Assembly: GCA_013399015.1 (NCBI GenBank)
Contig: VWZX01006702.1
Span: forward strand, 186,001-250,000
DNA: 64,000 nucleotides
Origin: Galbula dea
Taxonomy: Eukaryota; Chordata; Aves; Piciformes; Galbulidae
Direction: 5' to 3'
Shown here in pieces: positions 1-11,900 of this stretch (its first letter is position 1; the number at the start of each line of letters is the position of its first letter). Both the position numbers and the translations under genes were made by a program. Under the pieces are notes generated by a model. That model saw nothing but the letters and a program-made list of their open reading frames with translations, had not been told where the DNA came from and did not search any database.

Positions 1-1489
1 GCAGGGTCTGTCAGCAAGCTGGATTGGTGGGGAGGGAACCTGCTGTCAGCTGTGTCTGGAGAAACAGAGAGCTGCAGGAACTGTGTAGGGCGAGGATGCC
101 AGGGCACCTCCTCCTGCCCCCACAAGGCAACACCCTGCACCCACAGACAAGTAACAGCACCTGACACAGTGCTGACCACCCCTTTGGCCAAGGTAGTGAC
201 TGGATTAGTGGTCTGCAGAAGGAAAAAAGATGAGATTTAGGGCCCCCACTGAAGAACTCTAACAGTACTGACTCTCAGCCTCCAAGTCTGGCAGAGGTGG
301 GTTCACAGAAGACACACCTTGGCAAAGGGATGTCACCTGCAAGACAGGCAAGAAGGGAATGAAAAGGGAAACATGCACATGAACCTGATTCACAGCTCCA
401 GGCATGGTGTTCTTTAAATGAAAAGTCCATTATAAAGACCTTAGCTCCCCTCAGAATCACACATGACCACAGCCTAGGGGACTTTAAGCTCCTCAGATAT
501 CACCTGTGAACACTATCCCAGGACTTAGGGTTTGGGGTGCTCAATATATTAGCTCAATAGCAAGCAGGTAACTTAACAGGAGTTTCAGATTGTCAGCCAG
601 TGACACAGAAAGAGAGGCCTGATGGAGCTAGCCCTTGCTAGGATCCCTCCACAACATGATCATACTTAACATGATCAAGCTGTACACATACACCTTTATC
701 AGTGCTTTAACATCCATGTTTGGGTATGCTCAGTTCTCATTTTTATTATTAAGCAATACTTTGGTTTATTGAACCTCTCTGATTACAGCTGGTACCAAAC
801 CTAACAGATTCTTCTGTGCAGATGCTAGAAGTTTGTAGAGACTAAATCTTTTTGCAATCAATTCTGAGGCTTTCATGTTTTTCCCTTTCCAAAATAAAGG
901 CAGGAATTCTTTCCAGAACTATATTAAAAAGAATGAAAAAATAATTTTGTACCAACTGGAAAGACTCTGGCTTTGGAATATAAATGGAGTTAATGAATCT
1001 CAGGCTGCTTTTTCTACTCACACATTCAAGACTCCTTTCCACACCTCTGCTCAAGAGAACAAGGAGGGACACCACTTCTAGCAGTATCTGAATTATTATT
1101 ATGATGATTTAAGAAATTTCTGGTATAGCAGATGACCTAGAATGTGTTAGCTGCCTACTTTTACAGAGTGAACTTCAGTAACATGCTAGGAGCTGAATTA
1201 GATTGCCAAAAGCAGGCAAACTTTCCTAGACAATCTGTTACTTGACACACTGCAAGCAGGGAAGGCTGTTGCACCATCTGCTCTGTGGAAAGTGCATGCT
1301 ACATGTTTTAGATGGTTCCTAAACTTAGCAGTGAGCCAAAGTCAACATTTCTGCAGTGGGGATCCCCTCTAAGAAGTTCTACCAACAGCTCTTGCCCTTT
1401 TGCCTTCTTGTTCAAGATCCTAGAGAAGAAAAACTCCTTTCCCTACAGACTTCATTGCCCTTCCAGACAGACAGCTGGAACAGAGAGCT

Positions 1490-1530
1490 AGGGTACTTAG
1501 GGACATGGGTTAGTGGCATGGTGATCTAAG
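1490..1530 (+). mobile_element. CR1-like 3' fragment (short)
   Basis: Contains ACTTAGGGACATGGGTTAGT and GGCATGGTGAT, shared with the clearer CR1 tails in this window. Short and degenerate. Confidence 0.55.
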
Positions 1531-1721
1531 GATCTTTCTTAAGCTGTGTGATCCAGAGGCAGACACAGCATTCTCCCCTGCAAATGTTAACACTGACATT
1601 AGGTGAGCTTTGGTTTCCCCTAACCAGAGGTGGATCAGGTCAGAGACCAAATGGCAGAGTCACTGAGGACAGAAAGTTCAATCACTTTAGATGGCAGCCA
1701 AAATAATACCAAAAGATTGTT

Positions 1722-1727
1722 TTTATT
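1722..1727 (-). terminator. Candidate PARVG polyadenylation signal (AATAAA)
   Basis: AATAAA on the minus strand within an ATT-rich tract, about 1.13 kb past the PARVG stop. It is plausible but not unique; further AATAAA occur near 741-775. Confidence 0.35.
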
Positions 1728-2859
1728 ATTATTAGATCTGAAGCTTTCTGCAACACAAACATGACATCATTTGAAGGTCAAGGGAGTAGATGGAGGCTTT
1801 GAAGGAATTCTGATGCCAAACTCCTGAGAAAGGCTGAGGGTGAGAAACTGCAGCTAACCCCACTGCATCCAGAAGGAGCTGCTGGGATGCTTGGGGATGA
1901 TCTCTGCACAAATTCAGCAAGGAGAGTCTCAGAGAGGAGTTTGTGAGCTGAGTATGCTGTGGGAGGTGGCAGAAGCTGAGAGTTTCACTACTCCTGCCCA
2001 TGATGGCCTCTTCACTTTTACTAGCTGTAGAGGAAGCCAGCATCTACTCCCCTCTTACCAGAGAGAAAGCATGGCTGTGTTAGTCACTCCTACAACGTGC
2101 TTAACACAGGAACCACCATTCCCACCAGTCAGGGCTGCAACAGGCTGAAGCTGGCCATAGTTTGGCATTACCTTAGCAAGAAAACAAGGCCAACTGTCCA
2201 CAGCTTGCAGGAGATCCCTCTGTCACTGCACAGGCTCAGGCCAGGGCTGTTATTCTTGGTCCCACTTCCATATCCAAGCAGAAGAATGGTGAAATTGTTA
2301 CCAAACACTTGCTCAGTTCAGATTTCATTGCTGCTACCTATTCCTTTGGAGCCCAATCCACATCCTCTGGGGTGACAAAAGTTGGCCACTTGTGCAGAGA
2401 AGTTTTCTGAACTTGAGCTTCAAGCTTCAGGGTCTGCAGTTTCCCCAGAGATGCTATGGTTGGTCCTTCACCTCTTTAGTTTACAGAGCTAATCAGAAGC
2501 AGGGAAGTGGGGAGGTTGCAGTTAACAGCTTCCAAATTCACCTCCAGAAGCAAAGAATCCAGACTAAACCAAAGAGCCCAGAATAAAGAGACATTGCTCT
2601 TCAGTGCAGCATTAGAGGGGCTCAGAGAGGACAAGAGTCAGGGCTGGAGCAAGAGCTACAGCTACAGCCACAGCACTAGAGTACAGTGGCCTTGGACACA
2701 CAGACATCCTTGCAGGTACAAGGGTAATCAACCAACAAGTGCACACACATCCACAGAGATGGGAATGCAAAAGTCAGACCAGGACATGTTAGAAAATACA
2801 AATATAACTAAAAAAAAAACCCCAACAAAAAGAGAAGTCCAAGCTCCAGGCCTTGCTCT

Positions 2860-2939
2860 TCATGTTTCTCTGGCCTTGTATTTGGAATACAAGCAATACA
2901 GGATCCTCATTATTGCCTTTGTATCTCCATTCACAACAT
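2860..2939 (-). CDS. PARVG: PARVG coding exon 12 (stop)
   Basis: 80 bp, phase 1 in, encoding DVVNGDTKAIMRILYCLYSK, then YKARET and TGA at 2860-2862. It aligns with EDIVNKDAKSTLRVLYGLFC of human PARVG and with the last PARVB exon. The acceptor is TATCCACAG. The residues STLRVLY are replaced by AIMRILY, and the tail is shorter than in human. Confidence 0.88.
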
Positions 2940-5900
2940 CTGTGGATACACAAGGAAGAGCAAAAGCAGATGGGAAGTATTAACCATGCCTGGAACAGAA
3001 AAAGCCTGCAAGTGCCAAAGCCAATCTTCCACCTCTCCCCAGTCATGATGTGAAAGCAGACAGACAACCTGATTGTGACCAGAGGCAACTCAGGAACTAC
3101 AGAGCTGGTGAACTCTCTATTACACGAACTCATGGAAGAGGGAACCTTCACTGCACTGTGCTGGCAGAAGACAGGATATACAGTGCATGGTAAATAATTC
3201 TTCCCTAGCAGGGGAGGAGATAATTGAATAGGATTAATACAGCTTTAGCTTTTGCTGAGTCTTCTATGGCAGGAATCATAGTGGGAATGACTCAAGACTT
3301 TACTTTTTGGGTGTACTGTTTCTATCATGTTTTGTTGCTCTTTTCCTTTCATTTAGTTTTCAGCTTCTGTTTTTTTTGGCTAAACAAACTGATCTTGTGT
3401 ATTTCCTAATTGTAATGGGAGAAGCTAACCAGTTTAAAGGGTTTCCTGCTGTTCTGACACTGGTGTAAACCACCAGGAGAAAGACTAAACATGAAACACT
3501 AGTAAATGAGATCCTTCAACAGGCTGAAGTGTAGTTGTAAGAAGCACCCTTAAAATATTGAATTCAATCAGTAGCTGAGGATTTTCCCAGTGAAGCTAAA
3601 GGACCTGTGGATGTTGGCACCACTACTCCTACTGCTCAGCTCTATGTCTGATGCAGCCTGGAATAGCCAGAGGGAAGGAAAGCAAGCATGGGTTGAACTC
3701 CTTTCATACAAAAGGTGGATCTCAGCATGATTCCTCTTTCCAAAGTTAACAGAAGCAGCTTTCCAAGCTCCTAGATCTATGTCAAAAAAGTATGGGCAAA
3801 AAGCCCATAACTGGTGCATGCCCTCATGCTGGTTGCCAACATCACCAAAGCATTAGGAGAAAAAGAGAGCAAAATCCAGCCCAAAGCCTTAATTGTATTC
3901 TTCCCTCTCCAGGCTACCATGGATTGCTTACTAAAAACATACTCCCTCTTTGCTGATGAATATCTAACAGGGGAAGAGATAATGCCTTCTCTTTTTAATA
4001 AGGATTTGATTTCCCTATTCCACAAGCAGCTTTTGATGGGGTGAGGTTATGTGCTCTGCACTTTGCAAGGGCTCAGGCTAAGTTGGCACAGCCACATCCC
4101 TCACCTCACCTAAAGCTGGTCAACAATTTTTCCATGGTGCATTATTTTCACTGGAAAATTGGACTCATCTAAACAAACTTTCTTGTTCTTGTGGTGGGGC
4201 AAGACAGAAGAACACAAATCTGCATTAACTCAGCAAGGAAAGCATCCACCTGCCTGTAGGAGATGACCACTCAGCTCTCAGGTCTGAACTAGACAGAAGA
4301 GCAACAGGTATGTGTTTTGTGTAGAGGAGAGTGACCCAGCAGCTCTTCTGGGCTTGAAGAGAATGGTCAGTGTTTCTGAGTTTCAGCACACCCTCTGCAT
4401 TGTGCCATCCCACATGAAATAAGGTCGGTTTTAATCCACTGAATCTTTTTATGAGCTAGAAAGATGCCTTTCCCTGCAGCTCAGCTGCTGTAATTTCCCT
4501 AGGAGCTGCCACTGCTTTCAATCTTTAACAAATACTGGCTTCTGGAACAGTTTAAGTTTAGTGTAAAGTCACTAAACTTATAACAACCCAACATTTTGAG
4601 CAGAGAAATACAGTTCCAAACAGCTCTCAGCTTTCTTACTGCTCCTTCTGCCTGAGGAGCTAGGAGGCAGCTGTACAATGACATGTGGCAGTGCCACACT
4701 GCAGAGCCTCCTCCCTTCAGTTACCCTAACTTTTGCTAAGCCAGGATGTTAGCAATTCTACTGCAGACAAGTTGAGACCATGACTCACCTGCAGAGCTGA
4801 CAGAAAAATTCAGGAGGCCTCCATCTGCCAGCAGGTCCAATGCCAGGTTAACATTGTGAAGCTGTTGAGGAGAAAGATCCAGCAATAGAACAGGAAATAT
4901 TTTCTGCCCAATAGTGCAGTGACCAGGAGGTTTTAAAAGTGTTTCTTCAGTGACCAGCATGTGCAGGGTAAGAACTAGAAAGTCTGAGCTCTAATGTGCA
5001 CCTGAAATCTAGGGGAGCTCATTTCTTGACAAGACCTGTGAGGCTTGGCCAGGGCTGATGCAAAAAGAAGAAGGTTCTCTTTGAAATTTTAAACTGAAAC
5101 AAAAAGACTTATCTGAATAAAGTTAATGGAAATAGTCAAAGATTTCTCTTCAAGTCAATGCACCAGAGGAAACAATTTTGAAGACTGAGTGGAGGAGGAC
5201 AAAGGGAAGAAAACCAAACTTCTGGAAATGCTTTGATTTTGTTTGATTCCACCCTTCAAAAATAGATTTTTCCCCCCTCCTTAGACTTAAAAAAAGCCAC
5301 CTCTGAATTTTCCTGACACCTTCATTAGTCATCAACTAACAGCAGTGAATTTCTGACACACTCTGAACCTAGGTGTCAGCCAATTGTGCTTTTCAATGTG
5401 CTGCTGAAAAGCTTCACAGGACTATTCAGAAATTCATAGGGCACCTGAGAATTTTCATTCCAGATAAATATTGCCCAGGGGACATTAACTGTGGTGAGGT
5501 TGGGAATCAGATGAAAGCTTCATCTGTGTGGGGAAGCTGTGATGCAAAGCATGCCAGAGGAGACATTCCCTTCGTAGGCAGTTGTCAAGCAAAGAGGATC
5601 TGACACATTTCACCCTCAGAGATCTCACTGAATGCAGCCCAGGATAAACAGCTACAGCTTCAAGATTTCCAGAGCTCTTCAAGTGACCCAAATGAGACAT
5701 CCCTGCCCACACCAGAGGCAATCTGAAAATATCTCTAATAGTTCAAGATATTGCAACATCCTAGGTCTGTGGAGGAGGCATTTACATCAGCAGCCCAGCA
5801 CAGGTTACCTTCTGGCTGATGTCACCTTGTTCTCTCAAAGCACTGAGGAAATCTGAGTGGCAGAGGTTGAAAAAGGAGTCAAGCAGATCTGGCTGCAGAG

Positions 5901-8900
5901 GTTACAGCTCCCAGCCTTGGAGGAGGAAAAGATGTAAACTCTCAAAAGCTTCCTAAGCACAGAGAGGGCCCTTCCATATTTTCTGGTGGTGTCTTGATTA
6001 AGGTATATTTTTAGGACAGTGGAAGGAAACCTACAAGGATCCAGTTCTGCTACACAAGAGGTGACATCCACTCAGAAATGCTGTTTTTGCAGGACAGGCT
6101 TGCAGGAGACAGCAAATCAATTCCCCAGCACACAGAGCCTCTGCACTCCAGGCTTCAGAAGCATCTATCTGCCAAACAAATGCAGGGAACAACAGCTTGC
6201 CTCCCAGGAGACAGCAATTAATTTGGAAGACGACACTGGCCTGTTCCAGGGCATTTTAACAGCATTGAGTGCCTGCACTTGTACTGTCCCAAAGCACAAA
6301 CACTGTGCATGCATGTGACCTCATACACAATCAAACCAGCAGTTAAAGCAAGAGGCAGAGCTCTTCCCTGACACACAGAAGAATGAAATACACAAGATAT
6401 TTGAAGCCTCAAGCTCAAAGTCATTAAATAACCACCTACCATTTCCATGGTGCTGGCTGGAGTCAGGAAGAAACACCTTAAATTCAGAAAGTAACCCTCC
6501 AGCTGTCCAATTAACAGCAGCAAGATAACTCCATCTGCAAACTGGATGAAGAATGATCTGAGTATTATTTATTGTGTTGTCTTTTAGTTAAACTACTCCA
6601 ATAAATGTCATTCTAGTGATAAAGGAATTGAAATGGTACTCTGGCAAGCAGACAGCCTAGTGACTCAGCTGCCTCAAGCTCTTCTACAGTGAACTTTGGA
6701 TCTGGTTACATAAAGCTCCTAAGTTCTTATTAGTGAAAATATGACCTTGCAAAAGGACAGCTATTAAAACAAACTCTTCCAGATGTCAGGAGACTTCAGA
6801 CAACCACAAGTGACAAACACACACCTGCAAATAAAAAGAGTATTGTGCCTGAGCTTGAGGACAAAACATTGGCAAAACTTCCTCTCTCATACAGATGCCC
6901 ACCAGGAAAAAACCCAGATCATCACTGGGGCACAGCTCTGCTTTTCATCCATGCAGGGACTGCCACTGCACCAAGGTTCTGAAGGCCTGGAGCAGAGCAA
7001 GAGCTGTGGGCTGAGTTCTGTGTGCATGTCTGCAGAAGTAAGGAGTAAAAAGGCACAAGGGACAGCCCCGAGCTCATTCCCCACTCCCTGCAGAGGGTGC
7101 AGCTCCCTGGCTCTGCATATGGCAATGGCCTTGCTCTCCCTGGAGGAGGACAGAGGAGGGGTGCTGGTCCCTTGTGCCTTTTTACCACTGCCAAAAGCTT
7201 GGCCCCATCCTCCTGACACCACCCATTCAGTATTTAGAAGCTCCCCCCTCAGTCTTCTCTTCTGCAGGCTACCCAGCCCCAGCTCTCAGCCTTTCCCCAG
7301 AAGAGAGATATTCAAGTCCCCTCAGCATTTTTGTAGCCCTAGAAGTCAGAATACCTTTGTTTGCACCCACAGGAGATGGGCAGAGTCTGAAAATGACTCC
7401 CTGCAGCATTACAAGGGCAGAATTCAATGCAAAGCTTTATTTTCTCCTGCCTTACTCCCTTCAGAAACTTCAGAGACTGAAGCCTGATACCCTTAACCTG
7501 AAGCTAGAAATAATTGTTTCAAATGACTACAACAAAAAGGAGGAATCCTAATGGTGAAAGGAAACACTGAAGGGGCTGACAGAACATGGTTAACACCCAG
7601 CTCAGAGCAGGCTACCTGAGATTCCATGTCTTTCACATGCAATCCTAGTTTTCCAACGTGCTGGTTGACAAACTGCAAAAATACCTGAAGAAAACAGAAG
7701 GGGAAGAGAGAGTGGGAGAAAAGGTAACTTCTTTCAGTGAAGTCATGAATTGCTTTACCTCACAAATATTTATGTCTCTTAAGAAAGTCAATTACCTCTT
7801 TTACAGCATCCAGTTTATTGGGAGCACGACTAAACAGTTCATCAAAGGCATCATCTGCTGTATCAAAAGAACATTAATTGATATGATTTGGGATAACTGT
7901 CAGGTCAGAGATTTCAAGTGGCTCTAGAAAGAGAAAGGTGTTCACACCTTAGAAGCCAAGGAGGAAAAGAGTCACAGGGAGATGAAGGAAAAATCCTGCT
8001 TTTGTATTGATCTGAGGAGAGGGGGACAGGCTTCCCTTCAGCCTGACTCCATCAGAGAAAACAATTTACTCCATCCAGCTCTCTAATTTTCACCTGCAAT
8101 GGTTCTCAAGATTTGTGCTGCCACCAGTGTGAGGAATGGCCAAGTTTTGCATCTCTACAGTTTCTCCCTTTCCAGTCATGCTTTTTAACCCTGAACCCCT
8201 GGGATGGGATATTGTAAGCAGAGAAGAACTATACATTTTACTGCTCTCCTTCAAGAGGAACATCAGTTACCCATCAAATCTGCAGAGAAACAGCTCCCTT
8301 CCTTCAAAATAACTCAAACTAGGTATTGGGGTTGAGGACACTGCCCTTCTCCTCTGACATTTTATGGACCTTAAAAATTCCTTGTGCTGGCAGCCAGATT
8401 AAAGGCAGTGCTGCACCAGAGGACTAGCACAAGTGTAAAGGTTTCCAAGGCAATGAGATTGATGGAAGTCCCTGGGCATGCCCACCCTCACCTCAGTTTT
8501 CAGCCTAGATTTAGCAAAAGCAGGCAAAACCTCTTCAGAGTAACCCAGCCACAAGACTGCCCTAGTTCAAGCATGGACAAAGCATCTGGAGCACCCTTAA
8601 AAGATCAAAGCAGCATAACTCCATGGAGAACCAGTTTCTGTGGTGCAGGAAAGCAAAGGCGGCTTTGCTGGAGGAAGATCCCTCCCAAAAGCCAAGGATG
8701 AGAGAAGCTTCTGCTGAGAAAGGGTCTCCTCCAGGTTCTCCATCCTCCCTGTTAGGGGGTGGCTGCAGGAGCAATGCCAGGGAAGGGGGGAATCCAACAA
8801 ACAAATCCCTGAGCAGCAGACCCAAACCTGTAAACAAGAGAGCCCTCTTCTGGAGCCAGGCTTTGGGATTTCTCCCTCTCTTGAGCAAGCTGTGTCCAAA

Positions 8901-11900
8901 AAGAGAGAGAGAGAGGGAGGGAGGGAGCACTGTGAAGAGTGAATTGCAGATGTCTCTTCCCAGCAGAGCCAGCCCATGGGAGGAACACCTCACTGCAGGG
9001 CTGGGCATCTTTCCACAATTTCAGCTCACACTAGAGACCACTCGGTGAAAGCAGTGATAAATGTGTTAAATACTAGAGTTTACACCTCTACAAGGGATGA
9101 AAATGCTAACAGAAAGGGCATAGCAGAGAATTAAAGTGCTTGCCTTGATCCACAGGGGTGGCAACCTGCTCCTTTGCAGCAAGCTCTCCCTGAAGCCTGA
9201 ACAGGGCCCAGACCTTCTGCAGGCTCTACCCAGGCAGATATTTTCACCTCGAGAGTTTGACATCCCTCAAAAACCCTAAGGGTAAAAACCCTGGGGACAT
9301 TGGTTTTCCTCTGCTGCCATCCACACTCAAGTACCAGCAGGCTGCAGGATCCCATTTGTTCATTGAAGCTGGTAGCAGCAAGCAGCTCAGCTCCCAGGCC
9401 ATCACACTGACAAAATAGTTCTCAGTGGGAATGAGGTCAGTGTGTAAACCCAAGACACACTTTGCCCTCAGCCAGGTCATCAAGTCACTGTTCCTTCTCT
9501 TGTCTCACCTCCCACCTGTTGCAAGGCAACCAACCCAATTTCCAAGCTATCTCCTGCTGATATGAACACACCCTAGCAAAAGACATTTGGGGGAAAAACA
9601 CTGGGGGAAATCCATCGACCTCCATTAGCTCTCATGGGAGCATACTGATGTGATCAGGAATTGAACATGGATGAGGATGTGGTGTGTGATAGCACATAAC
9701 AGCAGAACACTGAACCTGGCAGTGCCAGTACTTACTTGACTGTGCTTCTAGCTTCTCTCTGGAAGTGCAATAAAAAGCAAGAATTAGCAAAAGCATTCAG
9801 CAGAACTAATCTTACTCATAAAGCAAAGCTTGTCTGGGCCATGACCTGTCTGGTAAAGCAGGATATACAGCACAAAGAGGCATTAAGTGGATGTCAGACT
9901 AACTTCCCAACAGAGATTTTTAAGCACACTGTGTATCTGTAGAGGCTCTTGCAAGCACATGAGGTTTGAACTGGCCTTCAGGCCAATGAACATTTATAAG
10001 CACAATCCATAATATCCTCTTCCAATAAGCTGCTCAGGAGATTAGAATTTGAAGATGTTCTAGCATATAAAAGATGAGAGTAGGAAAATGTGTTTCTAGC
10101 TCCTGGAATGATATTTTCTCAGTATATATAGGGTATCCTACTGCTTACCTCCTTTAACAATGGCAGTACATCACAAACTCAGTAAGCTCAAACCTTTCCT
10201 TCACAGCAAACTAAGAACTGCCTCCTTTCTCTTCATTTAATGACAGCATAGCAATAAATTAGAAGTGGATTTAAACCACTGTGGCTTTAGAAAATGTCTA
10301 AGTTTAGTCTGGGACAAGTAAATTTACAGTACTCAGTTTTTATGATTCCATTTGCTATGACTTCCCATGGCAAGGACAAACACTCAGCCTCAGCAAGCCA
10401 TACATATTATTCTAGAGAATATATAAAGAGGGAAGAAGGGTTGCACCATAACCTCCAATCAGAAGGAAAAGATAAAAGGGAAAAAAAATCAGAGAAACAG
10501 TTTGGGTTTCTGCTTTTTGTCATAATCATGATCTCAGCTATTTTTCCTAAGGGGGAAGACACCCACAATGCTTCCTTTGTGATTGACAGTGTAAAAAACA
10601 GCTCTATCTCCTCTTACTTGTCTTCTGTGATATATTCCACTGCATTTGCTGTCTTTAATCCTCTGGAGGTGTTCTGTTGAGAAGACAATAAATATTCTTG
10701 GTTTTGTTACACACAGAGGAAAAATAATCTGCAAGCATTAATAAGGCTTTCATGACCTGACTGCTGCTTAAATGATTACCAGAGGGCATTTATTCATGAA
10801 GTCCAGTACTATTAGTACAGGCACTTTGAGAGCTTGCTGCTCCCTTCTGCTCTCTTCACTCTTCAACCAGGAGGAAGGAGCCGAAGCCAAAGGGGAAGCA
10901 GCCTCAGCTGGTGAAGTTCACAGACTGGCATGCTCACGTGGAGATTCAATAGATGCAAGGTGCTGTGGGCAGGCAATGATTTCCTTGCACACCTCAATGC
11001 ATTCAGGACTTCTCAGTTTTACAGCACTGGAGGTGGTCACCTCTGCCTTATAATAAGCTCCTGCCACAGCCTCACACAGGTTTCCCCTTAATTCTAAGCA
11101 AATCAGTCTCCTGAAAGGTCTCTACTGTAACAAATATTGAACTAAACTTACCTCAATGGTGATTGTTTCTACTTGAACTCCTGGAGGCATGGCCAGGTTG
11201 GGTTTGAAGTGCTTTGCTATTGCAACCAGAAGATGCAGTGTGCTCAGTAAGTCCTTAGTCAAGATAGCTGTTCCATGGAAGGAAGGAAAGGAAACAATGT
11301 TGAGTGTGGAAAACAAATCTCACTCTAAGATCACAAATTCTCCCTCTGCAGAGGGTCTCAAAGTCATGGAGGGCCTAAAACAGATGGGACATCAGACTTA
11401 GGGTTCCTATAGTATCACAGTTAATACCACACCTCAGAAGTCCTTTTTGTGAGGCACACACACAGATGCTGAAGGCTGCTAAGTGGTGCAGAAGCCACAA
11501 AGGTCAGCAGTGCAGCCTGCATGACCCAGGCAGGGGCAGATGTTCCTGTCTCAGTTCTCACTCAGTTAGTCATTGAAAACAGGTTGCTTAATGACTATTC
11601 TGGAACCCCTTTGCCTCAGAGCAGCCTTCCAGGAGAGGAAGCCTAGTGATGGATCATTTTCTCCCCTTTCACTTCTGCACCTACATTCCACACTCCATTT
11701 CTGCTGACTTTCTTCCAGCTGCAAGAAGTTGGCCACAGCTTCCAGAATCACTGAGAGTTTCTGCCGCTGTTTCTTCTCTGTCAGTGCCATCTTCTCAACA
11801 TCCAGCTTGAGAGACCCTAGGTTTTCTTTTGACAGAGAGTCCACAGGAAGGAGGTGGATGTATTTTAACACCAGCACAGGGAAAAGAAAAATAAATCAGC

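Larger units (their letters stand above)
1..2859 (-). other. PARVG 3' UTR and downstream flank
   Basis: 2.9 kb with no supported coding exon. A partial CR1-like tail (about 1490-1530) and a candidate AATAAA (1722-1727, minus) are the only features I can point to. Confidence 0.6.

Noticed and set aside
6783..7487. A 234-residue plus-strand open frame
   Set aside because: Falls within PARVG intron 9 on the other strand. Composition looks random, with no recognisable motif.
8470..8515. Minus-strand AKSRLKTE before a GTGAGG donor, resembling the PARVG linker
   Set aside because: No adequate acceptor and incompatible length. It lies downstream of the microexon, and the true linker exon is at 10618.
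9961..10210. Candidate PARVG linker exons (one near 10060-10020 and one at 10147-10200)
   Set aside because: Their frames contain stops or wrong phase. The exon at 10618-10673 matches PARVG in sequence, phase and splice sites.
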